From the NCBI RefSeq assembly GCF_000787775.1, contig NZ_BBPM01000003.1:91189-155188 (forward strand): DNA of 64,000 bases. Direction: 5' to 3'. The stretch comes from Streptacidiphilus carbonis. Lineage in GTDB: Bacteria; Actinomycetota; Actinomycetes; Streptomycetales; Streptomycetaceae. The notes below the pieces were generated by a model, which did no database searches, had not been told where the DNA came from, and saw nothing but the letters and a program-made list of their open reading frames with translations. Of the stretch, positions 56,238 to 63,781 are shown piece after piece; within the stretch, counting starts at the first letter, position 1, and each line of letters begins with the position of its first letter. The translations under genes and the position numbers were made by a program.

Positions 56238-57296
56238 GTGCGCACCAACGATGCCCAGATGCTCACACTCTTCGTCCTCGCCGACGGCCCGCTGCACGGG
56301 TACGGGATCAACACCGCCATCGAGAAACTGACAGGGGCCCGGCTCGGGCGCGGGAGCCTGTCGGGGGCGCTCGCCCGGCTTGAGGCCAAGGGGCTGATCG
56401 AGCGGATGGAGCTGCAGGGGCGTCAACTCCCCTTCCGGCTGACCCTGCTGGGACAGGAGACGCTGGAGCTGGAGCTCGCCTCCACCGCACGGGTGGCCGA
56501 GCAGCTCTTCGAGACGGCGGTGCCGGACCGGGTCGGCTACCAGGACCGGCTCGCCGCCACGGAGTTCGTCCAGTCCTATAAGCAACTGGCGGTGGAGGCG
56601 CTGGCGGTGCGTCCCGGCCAGGCCGTGCTCGATCTGGGCTGCGGTCCGGGGACCGACCTCGCCGCGCTGGCCGAGGCCGTGACGCCGTCCGGGGCGGTGT
56701 TCGGGATCGACTCCGGTGCCGAGATGCTCGACCGGGCCCGGGCCAGGACCACAGGGCTGCCCCAGGTGTCGCTGCAGCGCGGCGACATCCACGCGCTGCC
56801 GTACGCCGAGGGTAGCTTCGACCGGGCGCACACCGACCGGGTACTGCAGCATGTGGCCGATCCCGCCGGGGTGCTGGCCGAGGTGCGGCGGGTACTGCGA
56901 CCCGGTGGGAGGCTGGTGATGGCCGAGCCGGACTGGGAGACGCTGGCGGTCGACCACCCCGAACTGCAGCTCTCCCGCGCCTACACCCGCCACATCGCCG
57001 AGCGGATCGTCCGCAACGGCGCGCTCGGACGGCAGTCGGCCCGGCTGGCCGTCGACGCCGGCTTCACCGTCTCGGCCGTGCTGCCCGTCGTCTCGGTCTT
57101 CCGGGACGTCCGGGAGGCCGACCAGGTGCTCGGTCTGCGGCGCAACACCGAACGCGCGGTGGCCGCGGGCTACTTCCGTCCCGACGAGGCCGAGCGCTGG
57201 CTGGCGCATCTCACCGAGGGGCCGTTCCTGGCCTCGGCCACGCTCTACCTCACCGTGGTGGACGTCCCCGCGGAGGCCGGCCCGTACAACGGATAG
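56238..57296 (+). CDS. Fusion of a PadR-type HTH domain and a SAM-dependent methyltransferase
   Basis: This 352-residue continuous reading frame encodes two domains. Residues 1-95 form a PadR/winged HTH (FVLADGPLHGYGINTAIEKL, GSLSGALARLEAKGLIER). Residues 120-270 form a class I methyltransferase with motif I LDLGCGPGTDLAAL (131-144), motif II GIDSGAEMLDRARA and RVLRPGGRLVMAEPDW. A regulator that binds or uses SAM, or an enzyme tethered to DNA, would both fit. GTG 56238 follows GAGGGGAGGG. The next gene, in the same direction, encodes an ABCG-type transporter. Confidence 0.85.
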   Translation: MRTNDAQMLTLFVLADGPLHGYGINTAIEKLTGARLGRGSLSGALARLEAKGLIERMELQGRQLPFRLTLLGQETLELELASTARVAEQLFETAVPDRVGYQDRLAATEFVQSYKQLAVEALAVRPGQAVLDLGCGPGTDLAALAEAVTPSGAVFGIDSGAEMLDRARARTTGLPQVSLQRGDIHALPYAEGSFDRAHTDRVLQHVADPAGVLAEVRRVLRPGGRLVMAEPDWETLAVDHPELQLSRAYTRHIAERIVRNGALGRQSARLAVDAGFTVSAVLPVVSVFRDVREADQVLGLRRNTERAVAAGYFRPDEAERWLAHLTEGPFLASATLYLTVVDVPAEAGPYNG

Positions 57297-57370
57297 GCTC
57301 TGGGCCCGATCGGACCGGGCAGCGACAGCGGCAGCGGCAGCCGACGGCGGCAGAGGTGACGGGGAGTCAG

Positions 57371-59122
57371 ATGCAGGAACAGGGCGGGACGGTCAGGTCC
57401 GGTGCGGCCCGGATCACGGCCCGGCGGGTGGGGGTGGACGCCGCCCGGGGCGGGGCGGAGATCCTGCGCGGGATATCGCTGACGGTCCTGCCCGGGCAGT
57501 TGCTGGCGCTGGCGGGGAGCAGCGGTGCGGGGAAGACCACGCTGCTCGAGGTCCTCGCCGGGGTACGCGCCCCCGACCGCGGCTCGGTCACCGCGGCGCC
57601 GGGAGCGCTGGGGTTCGTTCCGCAGGACGACATCATCCACCGGGATCTCCCGCTGGCCCGGACACTGGAGTACGCGGCACGGCTGCGGCTGCCGTCCGGG
57701 ACCGGGAGCACCGAGGTGCGGGCCGCGGTCGACCGGGTGCTCGGCGCGCTGGGGCTGACCGAGCGGGCCGGGTTGCGAGTGGGACGGTTGAGCGGGGGCG
57801 AGCGCAAGCGTGCCAGCATCGCGGTCGAGTTGCTGACCCGGCCCGAGGTGCTGTTCCTGGACGAGCCGACGTCCGGTCTCGACCCCGCGACCGGCGCCGA
57901 ACTCATCACCCTGCTGCGGGAGCTGAGCAGGCAGGGCACGGCGGTGGTGCTCACCACCCACACTCCGGCGGACCTGTCCGGCTGCGACAGCGTGGGCTTT
58001 CTGAGCCCGGACGGGCGCCTGGTCCACCTGGGCCCACCGGAGGGGCTCAGTACCCGCTTCGGCGTCGACACCGTCGAGGAGGTCTACGGGGCGGTCACGG
58101 AGAACACCGAGGACGCTGGGGACGCTGGGGACGCTGGGGACGCTGGGGACGCTGGGGACGCCGAGGATTACGTCGTCCAGGACCTGGCAGGGACCGGACC
58201 CGACCCGGCACCGGGCCCCGGCGGCCCGCGTCCGCTCGGCTCGTTCGGCCAGTGGGCGCTGCTCACCCGGCGCAGTGCGGACATCATGCTCCGCAACCGG
58301 CTGTCGGTCGCGGTGCTGGCCGGCTCGCCGGTGATGATCGTGGCGATGTTCGTGATGCTGTTCCGGACCGGGGCGTTCGACGCGTCCGACCCAAGTCCCG
58401 CCACCTCGGGGATGATCCTTTTCTGGATCGCCTTCGGAGCCTTCTTCTTCGGCCTCACCTACGGCCTGCTGCAGATCTGCACCGAGGTGGCCGTCGTCCG
58501 CCGGGAGCGGCTGACGGTGCTTCGGCTGGGTCCCTATGTGCTCTCGAAGGCGACCGTGCTCCTGCCGGTCCTGGCGGCGGCCGACGCGCTGCTGCTGGTC
58601 GTGCTGCGGGCGCTGGACCGGCTGCCGGCGGCCGGTTGGCCGGTCTACGGGTCGCTGTTCGCGACCACCGTGCTGGCCTCGGCCGCCGCGCTGGCCATGG
58701 GTCTGCTGGCGTCGGCGGCGGTGTCGGAGCCCGGGCAGGCGACGCTGATGCTGCCGCTGCTCTGCTTCCCGCAGGTGCTGTTCTCCGGCGCCTTCGTCCC
58801 GGTGCCGCAGATGGCGTGGCCCGGTCGGGCGTTGAGCTGGGCGATGACCAACCGCTGGGCGTTCGAGTCGCTGGGCAGCGGGATCGGCCTGGACGCGCTC
58901 TGGGCGCACGGCCGCTCCCCCCTCGGGCCACCGCTGCTGTCCTCCTACGGGGACACCTTCGGCGGACCGACCGCACGGGGCTGGGTCTGGCTGGCCGGCT
59001 TCACCGTGCTGTTCCTGGCCGGGGCCTGGGCGGTGCTGGCCCGGCGCTGCCCGCAGGCCCGGGCGGCAGGGACCCGGGCCGGGGTCCGCGGGCCGGAGGT
59101 CAGCAGCGCAGCCGCGGGCTGA
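57371..59122 (+). CDS. ABC half-transporter, ATPase fused to ABC-2 permease (ABCG-like)
   Basis: This 583-residue protein has a nucleotide-binding domain (Walker A GSSGAGKT, signature LSGGERKRASIAVEL, Walker B LFLDEPTSGLD) followed by six ABC-2-type helices, the order of White/ABCG half-transporters. The linker contains repeated Gly-Asp-Ala units. ATG 57371 has GGGGAG 5 nt upstream. It follows the PadR-methyltransferase gene, suggesting an efflux function under that regulator. Its 3' end overlaps the convergent class V gene by 23 nt. Confidence 0.9.
   Translation: MQEQGGTVRSGAARITARRVGVDAARGGAEILRGISLTVLPGQLLALAGSSGAGKTTLLEVLAGVRAPDRGSVTAAPGALGFVPQDDIIHRDLPLARTLEYAARLRLPSGTGSTEVRAAVDRVLGALGLTERAGLRVGRLSGGERKRASIAVELLTRPEVLFLDEPTSGLDPATGAELITLLRELSRQGTAVVLTTHTPADLSGCDSVGFLSPDGRLVHLGPPEGLSTRFGVDTVEEVYGAVTENTEDAGDAGDAGDAGDAGDAEDYVVQDLAGTGPDPAPGPGGPRPLGSFGQWALLTRRSADIMLRNRLSVAVLAGSPVMIVAMFVMLFRTGAFDASDPSPATSGMILFWIAFGAFFFGLTYGLLQICTEVAVVRRERLTVLRLGPYVLSKATVLLPVLAAADALLLVVLRALDRLPAAGWPVYGSLFATTVLASAAALAMGLLASAAVSEPGQATLMLPLLCFPQVLFSGAFVPVPQMAWPGRALSWAMTNRWAFESLGSGIGLDALWAHGRSPLGPPLLSSYGDTFGGPTARGWVWLAGFTVLFLAGAWAVLARRCPQARAAGTRAGVRGPEVSSAAAG
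58112..58156 (+). repeat. Five perfect 9-bp tandem repeats in the ABCG-type gene
   Basis: GACGCTGGG is repeated five times without change, coding Asp-Ala-Gly units in the linker between ATPase and membrane domain. Perfect DNA identity suggests recent expansion; copy number can vary without breaking the frame. Confidence 0.92.
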
Positions 59123-60518
59123 GCTGTTCGTCCCCCACTCGCCGGTCCCGGTAGGAATCGGCCAGGAAGCCGAGGAAGGCGTCCACGTCGGCCTGGTTGG
59201 AGGAGAGGCCCAGCGAGACCCGGACCGCGCCACCGGAGGGCAGTCCGAGCCGGGACAGGTAGTCGTCGATGGTGCCGGTGGTCCGCCGGACCGCACCGGC
59301 CAGCAGCCGGCGCGGGATGCCGAAGGCGCCCTCCCCCGCACCGGGGTTGCAGAAGCAGCCGGTCCGCAGCGAGATGCCGCGGGCGCTGCTCTCCCTGCTG
59401 ACGATCCGTTCGTCCACCACGGCACCGTCCGGGGCCAGCACATTGAGGGTGACGCTGCCGCCCCGGCGCTCGGTGGTCTCCGGGCCGTAGAGGCGGACCA
59501 TCGGCGCCCCGTTGCCGTGGCGCAGCGCGCGCAGGCCCTCGAGGAGTCCCGCCGTCAGCCCCATGACGTGCTCGTGGATCGCGTCGATGCCGATGCCCCG
59601 GACGTGGGCCAGCCCGGTCGCCACGTCCGGGATGCTGAGGAAGTTGAGGGTGCCGTCCTCGAACGCGGTCTCGTCGTCGGTCATCCGGTGCCACTCCCCC
59701 TGGGCGCTGACGACCTGGATGGTGCCGCCGGAGAACCAGGGCCGGCGCAGCCCGGCCAGCGCCCCGCGCCGGGCGACCAGGCAGCCGATGCCGGTCGGGT
59801 AGCCGAAGACCTTGTACCAGCTGACGGTCACGAAGTCGGGGCGCACCCGGCTCAGGTCCAACGCATTGCTGGGAAGGTAGGCGGCCGCGTCCAACAGGAC
59901 GTCGTAGCCCCGCTGCTGGGCTGCCGCGATCCACTCCAGCGGGTGCTGGACACCGGTGAAGTTGCTCTGCGCGGGATAGGCCAGCAGACCGGGGCGGCGG
60001 CGTGAGCGCGGGCTGAGGCTCCGCAGCAGGGCCTCCTCCGAGATCCGCAACTCCGGCCCGTCGAAAGGCACATAAACGGTCCGCGCGCCCTTGGCGCGGG
60101 CGAACTCCCGTAGGCCGTTGACCGAGTTGTGGTTGTCCAGCGGCAGCACCAGCCGGCTCCCCCGGCCGAACCGGTAGGCCTCGCCGACGACCCGGCAGGC
60201 GCCGCTGGCGTTGGCGGTGAAGACCGCCGCGTACTCCTCCGGATCGGCGTTGAGGTGCCGCAGCACGGCCGCGCGGGTCTCGGCGACCAGCCGGTCGGAG
60301 GCGGCGGCGGTGGGGTTCTCCGAGTGCGGGTTGCCGAAGCAGTCGCCGGTTATCCGCGCGGCGTGGGCGGTGAGTTGCGACTCCGCCGGCAGCCCGGCCC
60401 CGGTGTGGTCCAGGTAGACATGGCCCTTGCGGTCGAGATAGCCGTACTCCTCGGCGCGCAGCCGCGCGAAGGAGGATCCGGATGCGGGGACGGATGCTGG
60501 CACGGATGCGACGGACAT
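59100..60518 (-). CDS. Class V PLP enzyme, molybdenum-cofactor-sulfurase-like
   Basis: This 472-residue aminotransferase-V-fold enzyme has YLDHTGAGLP at the N-terminus, LLDAAAYLPSNAL (PLP Asp), SWYKVFGYPTGIG (PLP Lys) and a Cys-bearing loop TGCFCNPGAGEGAFG. These features match the sulfurase domain of Mo-cofactor sulfurases (ABA3/HMCS type) more than IscS. No MOSC domain is attached. GGAGGA precedes ATG 60518. It runs in the same direction as the ECF-GH128 gene, 31 nt after its stop. Confidence 0.87.
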   Translation of the reverse strand: MSVASVPASVPASGSSFARLRAEEYGYLDRKGHVYLDHTGAGLPAESQLTAHAARITGDCFGNPHSENPTAAASDRLVAETRAAVLRHLNADPEEYAAVFTANASGACRVVGEAYRFGRGSRLVLPLDNHNSVNGLREFARAKGARTVYVPFDGPELRISEEALLRSLSPRSRRRPGLLAYPAQSNFTGVQHPLEWIAAAQQRGYDVLLDAAAYLPSNALDLSRVRPDFVTVSWYKVFGYPTGIGCLVARRGALAGLRRPWFSGGTIQVVSAQGEWHRMTDDETAFEDGTLNFLSIPDVATGLAHVRGIGIDAIHEHVMGLTAGLLEGLRALRHGNGAPMVRLYGPETTERRGGSVTLNVLAPDGAVVDERIVSRESSARGISLRTGCFCNPGAGEGAFGIPRRLLAGAVRRTTGTIDDYLSRLGLPSGGAVRVSLGLSSNQADVDAFLGFLADSYRDRRVGDEQLSPRLRC

Positions 60519-60549
60519 GGTTCCTCCTGCGGCGGGAACGACTACCGCA

Positions 60550-62505
60550 TTATCCGCCCGCACTCTCGAACGCCCGTCCGGCATCCGTGGCCACCGGACC
60601 GCTGCGGAACAGCCCGGTACTGGCCGCCGTGTCCGAGGCGGGGAGAGCGAACCAGGCGTAGCGCTGCAGGTAGTCGAGACCGGCGAGCATCTTCGTGGAG
60701 GCGGTGACGAAGGCGGCCTGCTGCGGGCCGGTCGGGTAACTGCTGGTGCCGCCGGAGAAGTTGATGAGCGCGTACTCGGTGAGCCAGATCGGCAGGTGGT
60801 AGCGGTCGTGGACGGCCTGGAGGTAGCCGCGCAGCTGGGCGACGGCGTCCGTGGTGGTGAAGTCGCCGCCGTACCAGTGCAGGGCGATGAAGTCGACCCG
60901 GTAGCCCTTGGCCTTGGCCCCGCTCATGAACCGGTCCAGCCAGCCCCCGGCGGTGTCGCCGCCGTAGGCGACGGCGGGGCTGCCCAACACCTTCCCGGTG
61001 GCCTCCAGCTGCGGCCAGAACTGCAGTGCCTGATCGACCGTCATATGGGACTGGGCGGACATGTCGGGCTCGTTGAAGCCCAGCAGGTAGGGACCGGCGC
61101 TCTTCGCCTGTGCCAGCGCGGTCGCGGTGACCGATCCGGATCCCCAGATCATCGGCACGAAGCCGACACCGGTCGGGGTGGTGATGCCCGAGTGGGTGGT
61201 GGACCAGGTGTAGTACCAACTGGCCCCGGACTGGGTGAGCGCGCTGTTCACGCCGCTGAAGCTCCAGGCGCTGACCCCCTTCTTGGACGAACTCGCCGGG
61301 ACGACCGGCGCCTGGACGGCGGGGGCCTTCGATGCACCGGGCGCGGCGCTGCGCGATGCGCTCGCGCTGTTGGAGGCGGTGCGGCTGTGCGTCGCCGCGG
61401 GAGACGGCGGGGCTGACGGCGTGGTCGGTGACGGTACGTCAGGCGCGGTCGCCGCCGCGGCGGACCGGTCGGCGGCAACCGGCCCGGTGTCCGCGGCCGG
61501 GCCAGTGCCCAGGCCCGCCACCAGCAGCGCGGCGACCGCGACGCCTGCGACCCCGGTGGCGGCGGCCGAGACCGCGAACACCCGTCCGTGCAGCAGCGCC
61601 CGGCCGCCCTTCGATGCCGCGCGGTGCCCGCGGCGTAGCGCCGCGGTGTGCGGCAGAGCGCTCTGCGCATTCTGCGCGCCCCGCGCGCCCCAGTCGGCCA
61701 GCGCCGGCGGCACCGGGAGCAGCGGCAGCCCGCCCAGCAACTGCCCGACCGGGAACAGCGACCGGCTCTGCCCGTCGCACACCGCGCAGTCACGGATGTG
61801 CCGGGCCAGGCGCTTGCGCCAGAGCGCTCCCGGCGTACCGTCCCAGGTCCGGGTCAGCTCGTACAGACCCGGGCAGCCCGGCTCGGCCCGGAGCGCGCGG
61901 ACGATGGTCCGCGCCGTCTGCATCTGCTCCTTCATCCGCTGGACCCGGACCGAGGTGTGCCGCGCCGACAGCCCCAGCGCCTCGGCCAGTTCGGACCGGC
62001 CGATCTCGCCGGTCTCCTCCAGCCACCACAGCGCGAGCAGCGCCCGGTCGTCCTCGTCCAGCCAGCGGGTCGCCTCGGCGACCTCGCGGCGCTGGTCGGT
62101 CAGGCCGAGCCTGAGCACGGTGAGCGCGGTGAAGTCCGAGGCCGGGTCGGGTATCTCCTCGGCCGTGTCCAGACCCGCCTGGCGGCTCCGGGAACTGCTG
62201 CGCTCCCGCTCCCGGTCGCGGACCTGGCGCACCGCGATGGCGACCAGCCAGGACCGGTACGCCTCGGGTTCGCGCAACTCGCCCAGCCCGCGGACGACCC
62301 GCAGAAGGGTCTCCTGGACCACGTCGTCGGTGTCCGGATGCCCGTCCAGGGCTCGGCCGACGATGTTGTAGACCAGCGGCAGCGACTCGGCCACCAGCAG
62401 GTCCAGGGCCCGGGCGTCGCCCCCGCGGGCGGCCAGCACCGTGCCCGCGCTCGCCGCGCCGGTCCTCCTGCTCCGTCCGCCTGAGGTCGTCCCGCCTGAG
62501 GTCAT
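60550..62505 (-). CDS. ECF sigma factor fused to a transmembrane extracellular GH128-like glucanase domain
   Basis: This 651-residue, five-part protein runs: sigma region 2 (about 34-96; NIVGRALDGHPDTDDVVQET), sigma region 4 (about 141-201; LAEALGLSARHTSVRVQRMK), an anti-sigma-like zinc motif HIRDCAVC (His236, Cys240, Cys243), one membrane helix (about 309-332), a Ser/Pro/Ala linker (about 336-408) and a C-terminal glycosyl-hydrolase domain (409-651). The last domain resembles GH128/Asl1 endo-beta-1,3-glucanases, with both catalytic Glu kept: LLGFNEPDMS (479) and IWLTEYAL (577). Topology would place the sigma part inside and the glycosidase outside. It probably activates genes, including the divergent thaumatin-like gene, on sensing a beta-glucan. 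ATG 62505 is the best start. Confidence 0.9.
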   Translation of the reverse strand: MTSGGTTSGGRSRRTGAASAGTVLAARGGDARALDLLVAESLPLVYNIVGRALDGHPDTDDVVQETLLRVVRGLGELREPEAYRSWLVAIAVRQVRDRERERSSSRSRQAGLDTAEEIPDPASDFTALTVLRLGLTDQRREVAEATRWLDEDDRALLALWWLEETGEIGRSELAEALGLSARHTSVRVQRMKEQMQTARTIVRALRAEPGCPGLYELTRTWDGTPGALWRKRLARHIRDCAVCDGQSRSLFPVGQLLGGLPLLPVPPALADWGARGAQNAQSALPHTAALRRGHRAASKGGRALLHGRVFAVSAAATGVAGVAVAALLVAGLGTGPAADTGPVAADRSAAAATAPDVPSPTTPSAPPSPAATHSRTASNSASASRSAAPGASKAPAVQAPVVPASSSKKGVSAWSFSGVNSALTQSGASWYYTWSTTHSGITTPTGVGFVPMIWGSGSVTATALAQAKSAGPYLLGFNEPDMSAQSHMTVDQALQFWPQLEATGKVLGSPAVAYGGDTAGGWLDRFMSGAKAKGYRVDFIALHWYGGDFTTTDAVAQLRGYLQAVHDRYHLPIWLTEYALINFSGGTSSYPTGPQQAAFVTASTKMLAGLDYLQRYAWFALPASDTAASTGLFRSGPVATDAGRAFESAGG

Positions 62506-62571
62506 CTCGTTCCGTGTCCCTTCGCCCGGTGTGCGGCGCCCCGCTGTACAGGAGACGGGGTGAGCCGCCGC

Positions 62572-62604
62572 GGACAACGGAAACCTACGGGATTTCTGTT
62601 GTCC
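62572..62604 (+). promoter_or_regulatory. ECF-type promoter within an inverted repeat
   Basis: GGAAAC (62579-62584) and GTC (62601-62603) are 16 nt apart, the -35/-10 pattern of ECF promoters, 28 nt before the first Met of the thaumatin-like frame. GGACAAC (62572-62578) and GTTGTCC (62598-62604) form perfect 7-bp inverted arms around it. A target of the divergent ECF factor is the natural reading. Confidence 0.55.
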
Positions 62605-62630
62605 TGTGGGACCTCGCCCGTCTCCGATAC

Positions 62631-63678
62631 ATGGGAACCAGAGGACGTAGTTCCGGAACGTGGATGCGGTGGAAGTGGTGGGCGGCGCTGGCCGCCACCG
62701 GAGTGGCGGTGCTCGCCGTGGTCATCAGCACCACATCCGCGCAGTCGGGGCCGGCTCCGACCACCGTGGCGGTGGCGCAGCCGTCCGTCCCGGGGGCGGA
62801 CGCCGCTCCGTCCCCGTCCCTGTCCGCGGCCCCCCCCCGCATCCCTGTCCCCCCGCGCCGCCGCCTCGCCGACCCACCCCTCCGCCGGCGCCCCGGCCTC
62901 GACCGCCCGTCCCGCCGCCACCGCTGCTGCTGCCTCCCGGACGCGGACCGCCTCCGTACCCGCGTCGCCCGCAGCTGCCGGCCACCGCAGCGTCACCTTC
63001 GTCAACGCCGTCTCGCAGACGATCTGGGTGGCGGCCGGTCAGCAGACCGCGCAGCCCGCGCTGAGTACCACCGGCTGGGTGCTGAAGCCGGGTCAGTCGC
63101 TGACCGTCTCCGTCCCCGACCACTGGAACGGCCGTTTCTGGGGCCGCACCGGGTGCTCCTTCAACGCCGCCGGATCCGGCCACTGCCAGACCGGGGACTG
63201 CGACGGCAGGTTCCAGTGCCCCGGCTACGGCTCCATCCCGGCGACGCTGGCCGAGTTCAACCTCAACGCCTGGAGCGGGCTGGACTTCTACGACGTCAGC
63301 ATGGTCGACGGATCCAATCTGCCGATGTGGATCAACCAGGTCGGCGGCAGCTCCAAGGACGCGATCAGCGCCGACGGCTGCTCGGCCGCCGGCTGCACCA
63401 AGCCCGTGGTCTGCCCCGCCCCGCTGCAGATCCACGCCGGCGGGGCGGTGGTCGGCTGCGAATCGCCGTGCGGGGTGTTCGGGACGGACCAGTACTGCTG
63501 CCGGGGCCAGTGGGCGGCACGCTCGGCCTGCGACCCCACCAAGTGGCCGGTGGACTACGCGGCCGACTTCAAGCGGGCCGAGCCGTTCGCCTACTCCTAC
63601 TGCGACGACGACGCCACCAGCACCTTCACGGCGACCGGGGAGGCCGGTTACCGGATCACCTTCGGCCTGTCGCCGTAG
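62631..63678 (+). pseudogene. Secreted thaumatin-like protein, split by a poly-C frameshift
   Basis: The N-terminal part (from ATG 62631, or 62664) encodes a signal peptide (MRWKWWAALAATGVAVLAVV) and a Ser/Pro/Ala linker. The C-terminal part, in the next frame, encodes a complete thaumatin domain: VTFVNAVSQTIWVAAG, WGRTGCSFN, GDCDGRFQC, PATLAEFNLN, DFYDVSMVDGSNLPMWI, CPAPLQ, CESPCGVFGTDQYCC and YSYCDDDATSTF. Removing one C from the run of nine at 62830-62838 joins the two. Thaumatin-like proteins bind beta-1,3-glucan and are often antifungal. The frameshift is a sequencing slip, a mutation or a phase switch. Confidence 0.8.
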
Positions 63679-63781
63679 GGCTGCCGCTTCTTGGAAGAGC
63701 CCAGGTGATATAAGACCTTCTTGGGTCGGCGCCGAAACAATCGTCATTGTCTTATCGATCCGCGGAGGTAATGCTGGTGGC

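Noticed and set aside
56199-57209. Long open frame antisense to the PadR-methyltransferase gene
   Set aside because: In DNA this GC-rich, long antisense frames arise by codon bias; the plus strand has clear domains and a ribosome site.
62560-62829. Starting the thaumatin-like protein at the first in-frame codon of the C-terminal frame
   Set aside because: That upstream stretch is Arg/Pro-rich with no signal peptide, whereas the other frame encodes a clean signal peptide; the C9 frameshift explains both.
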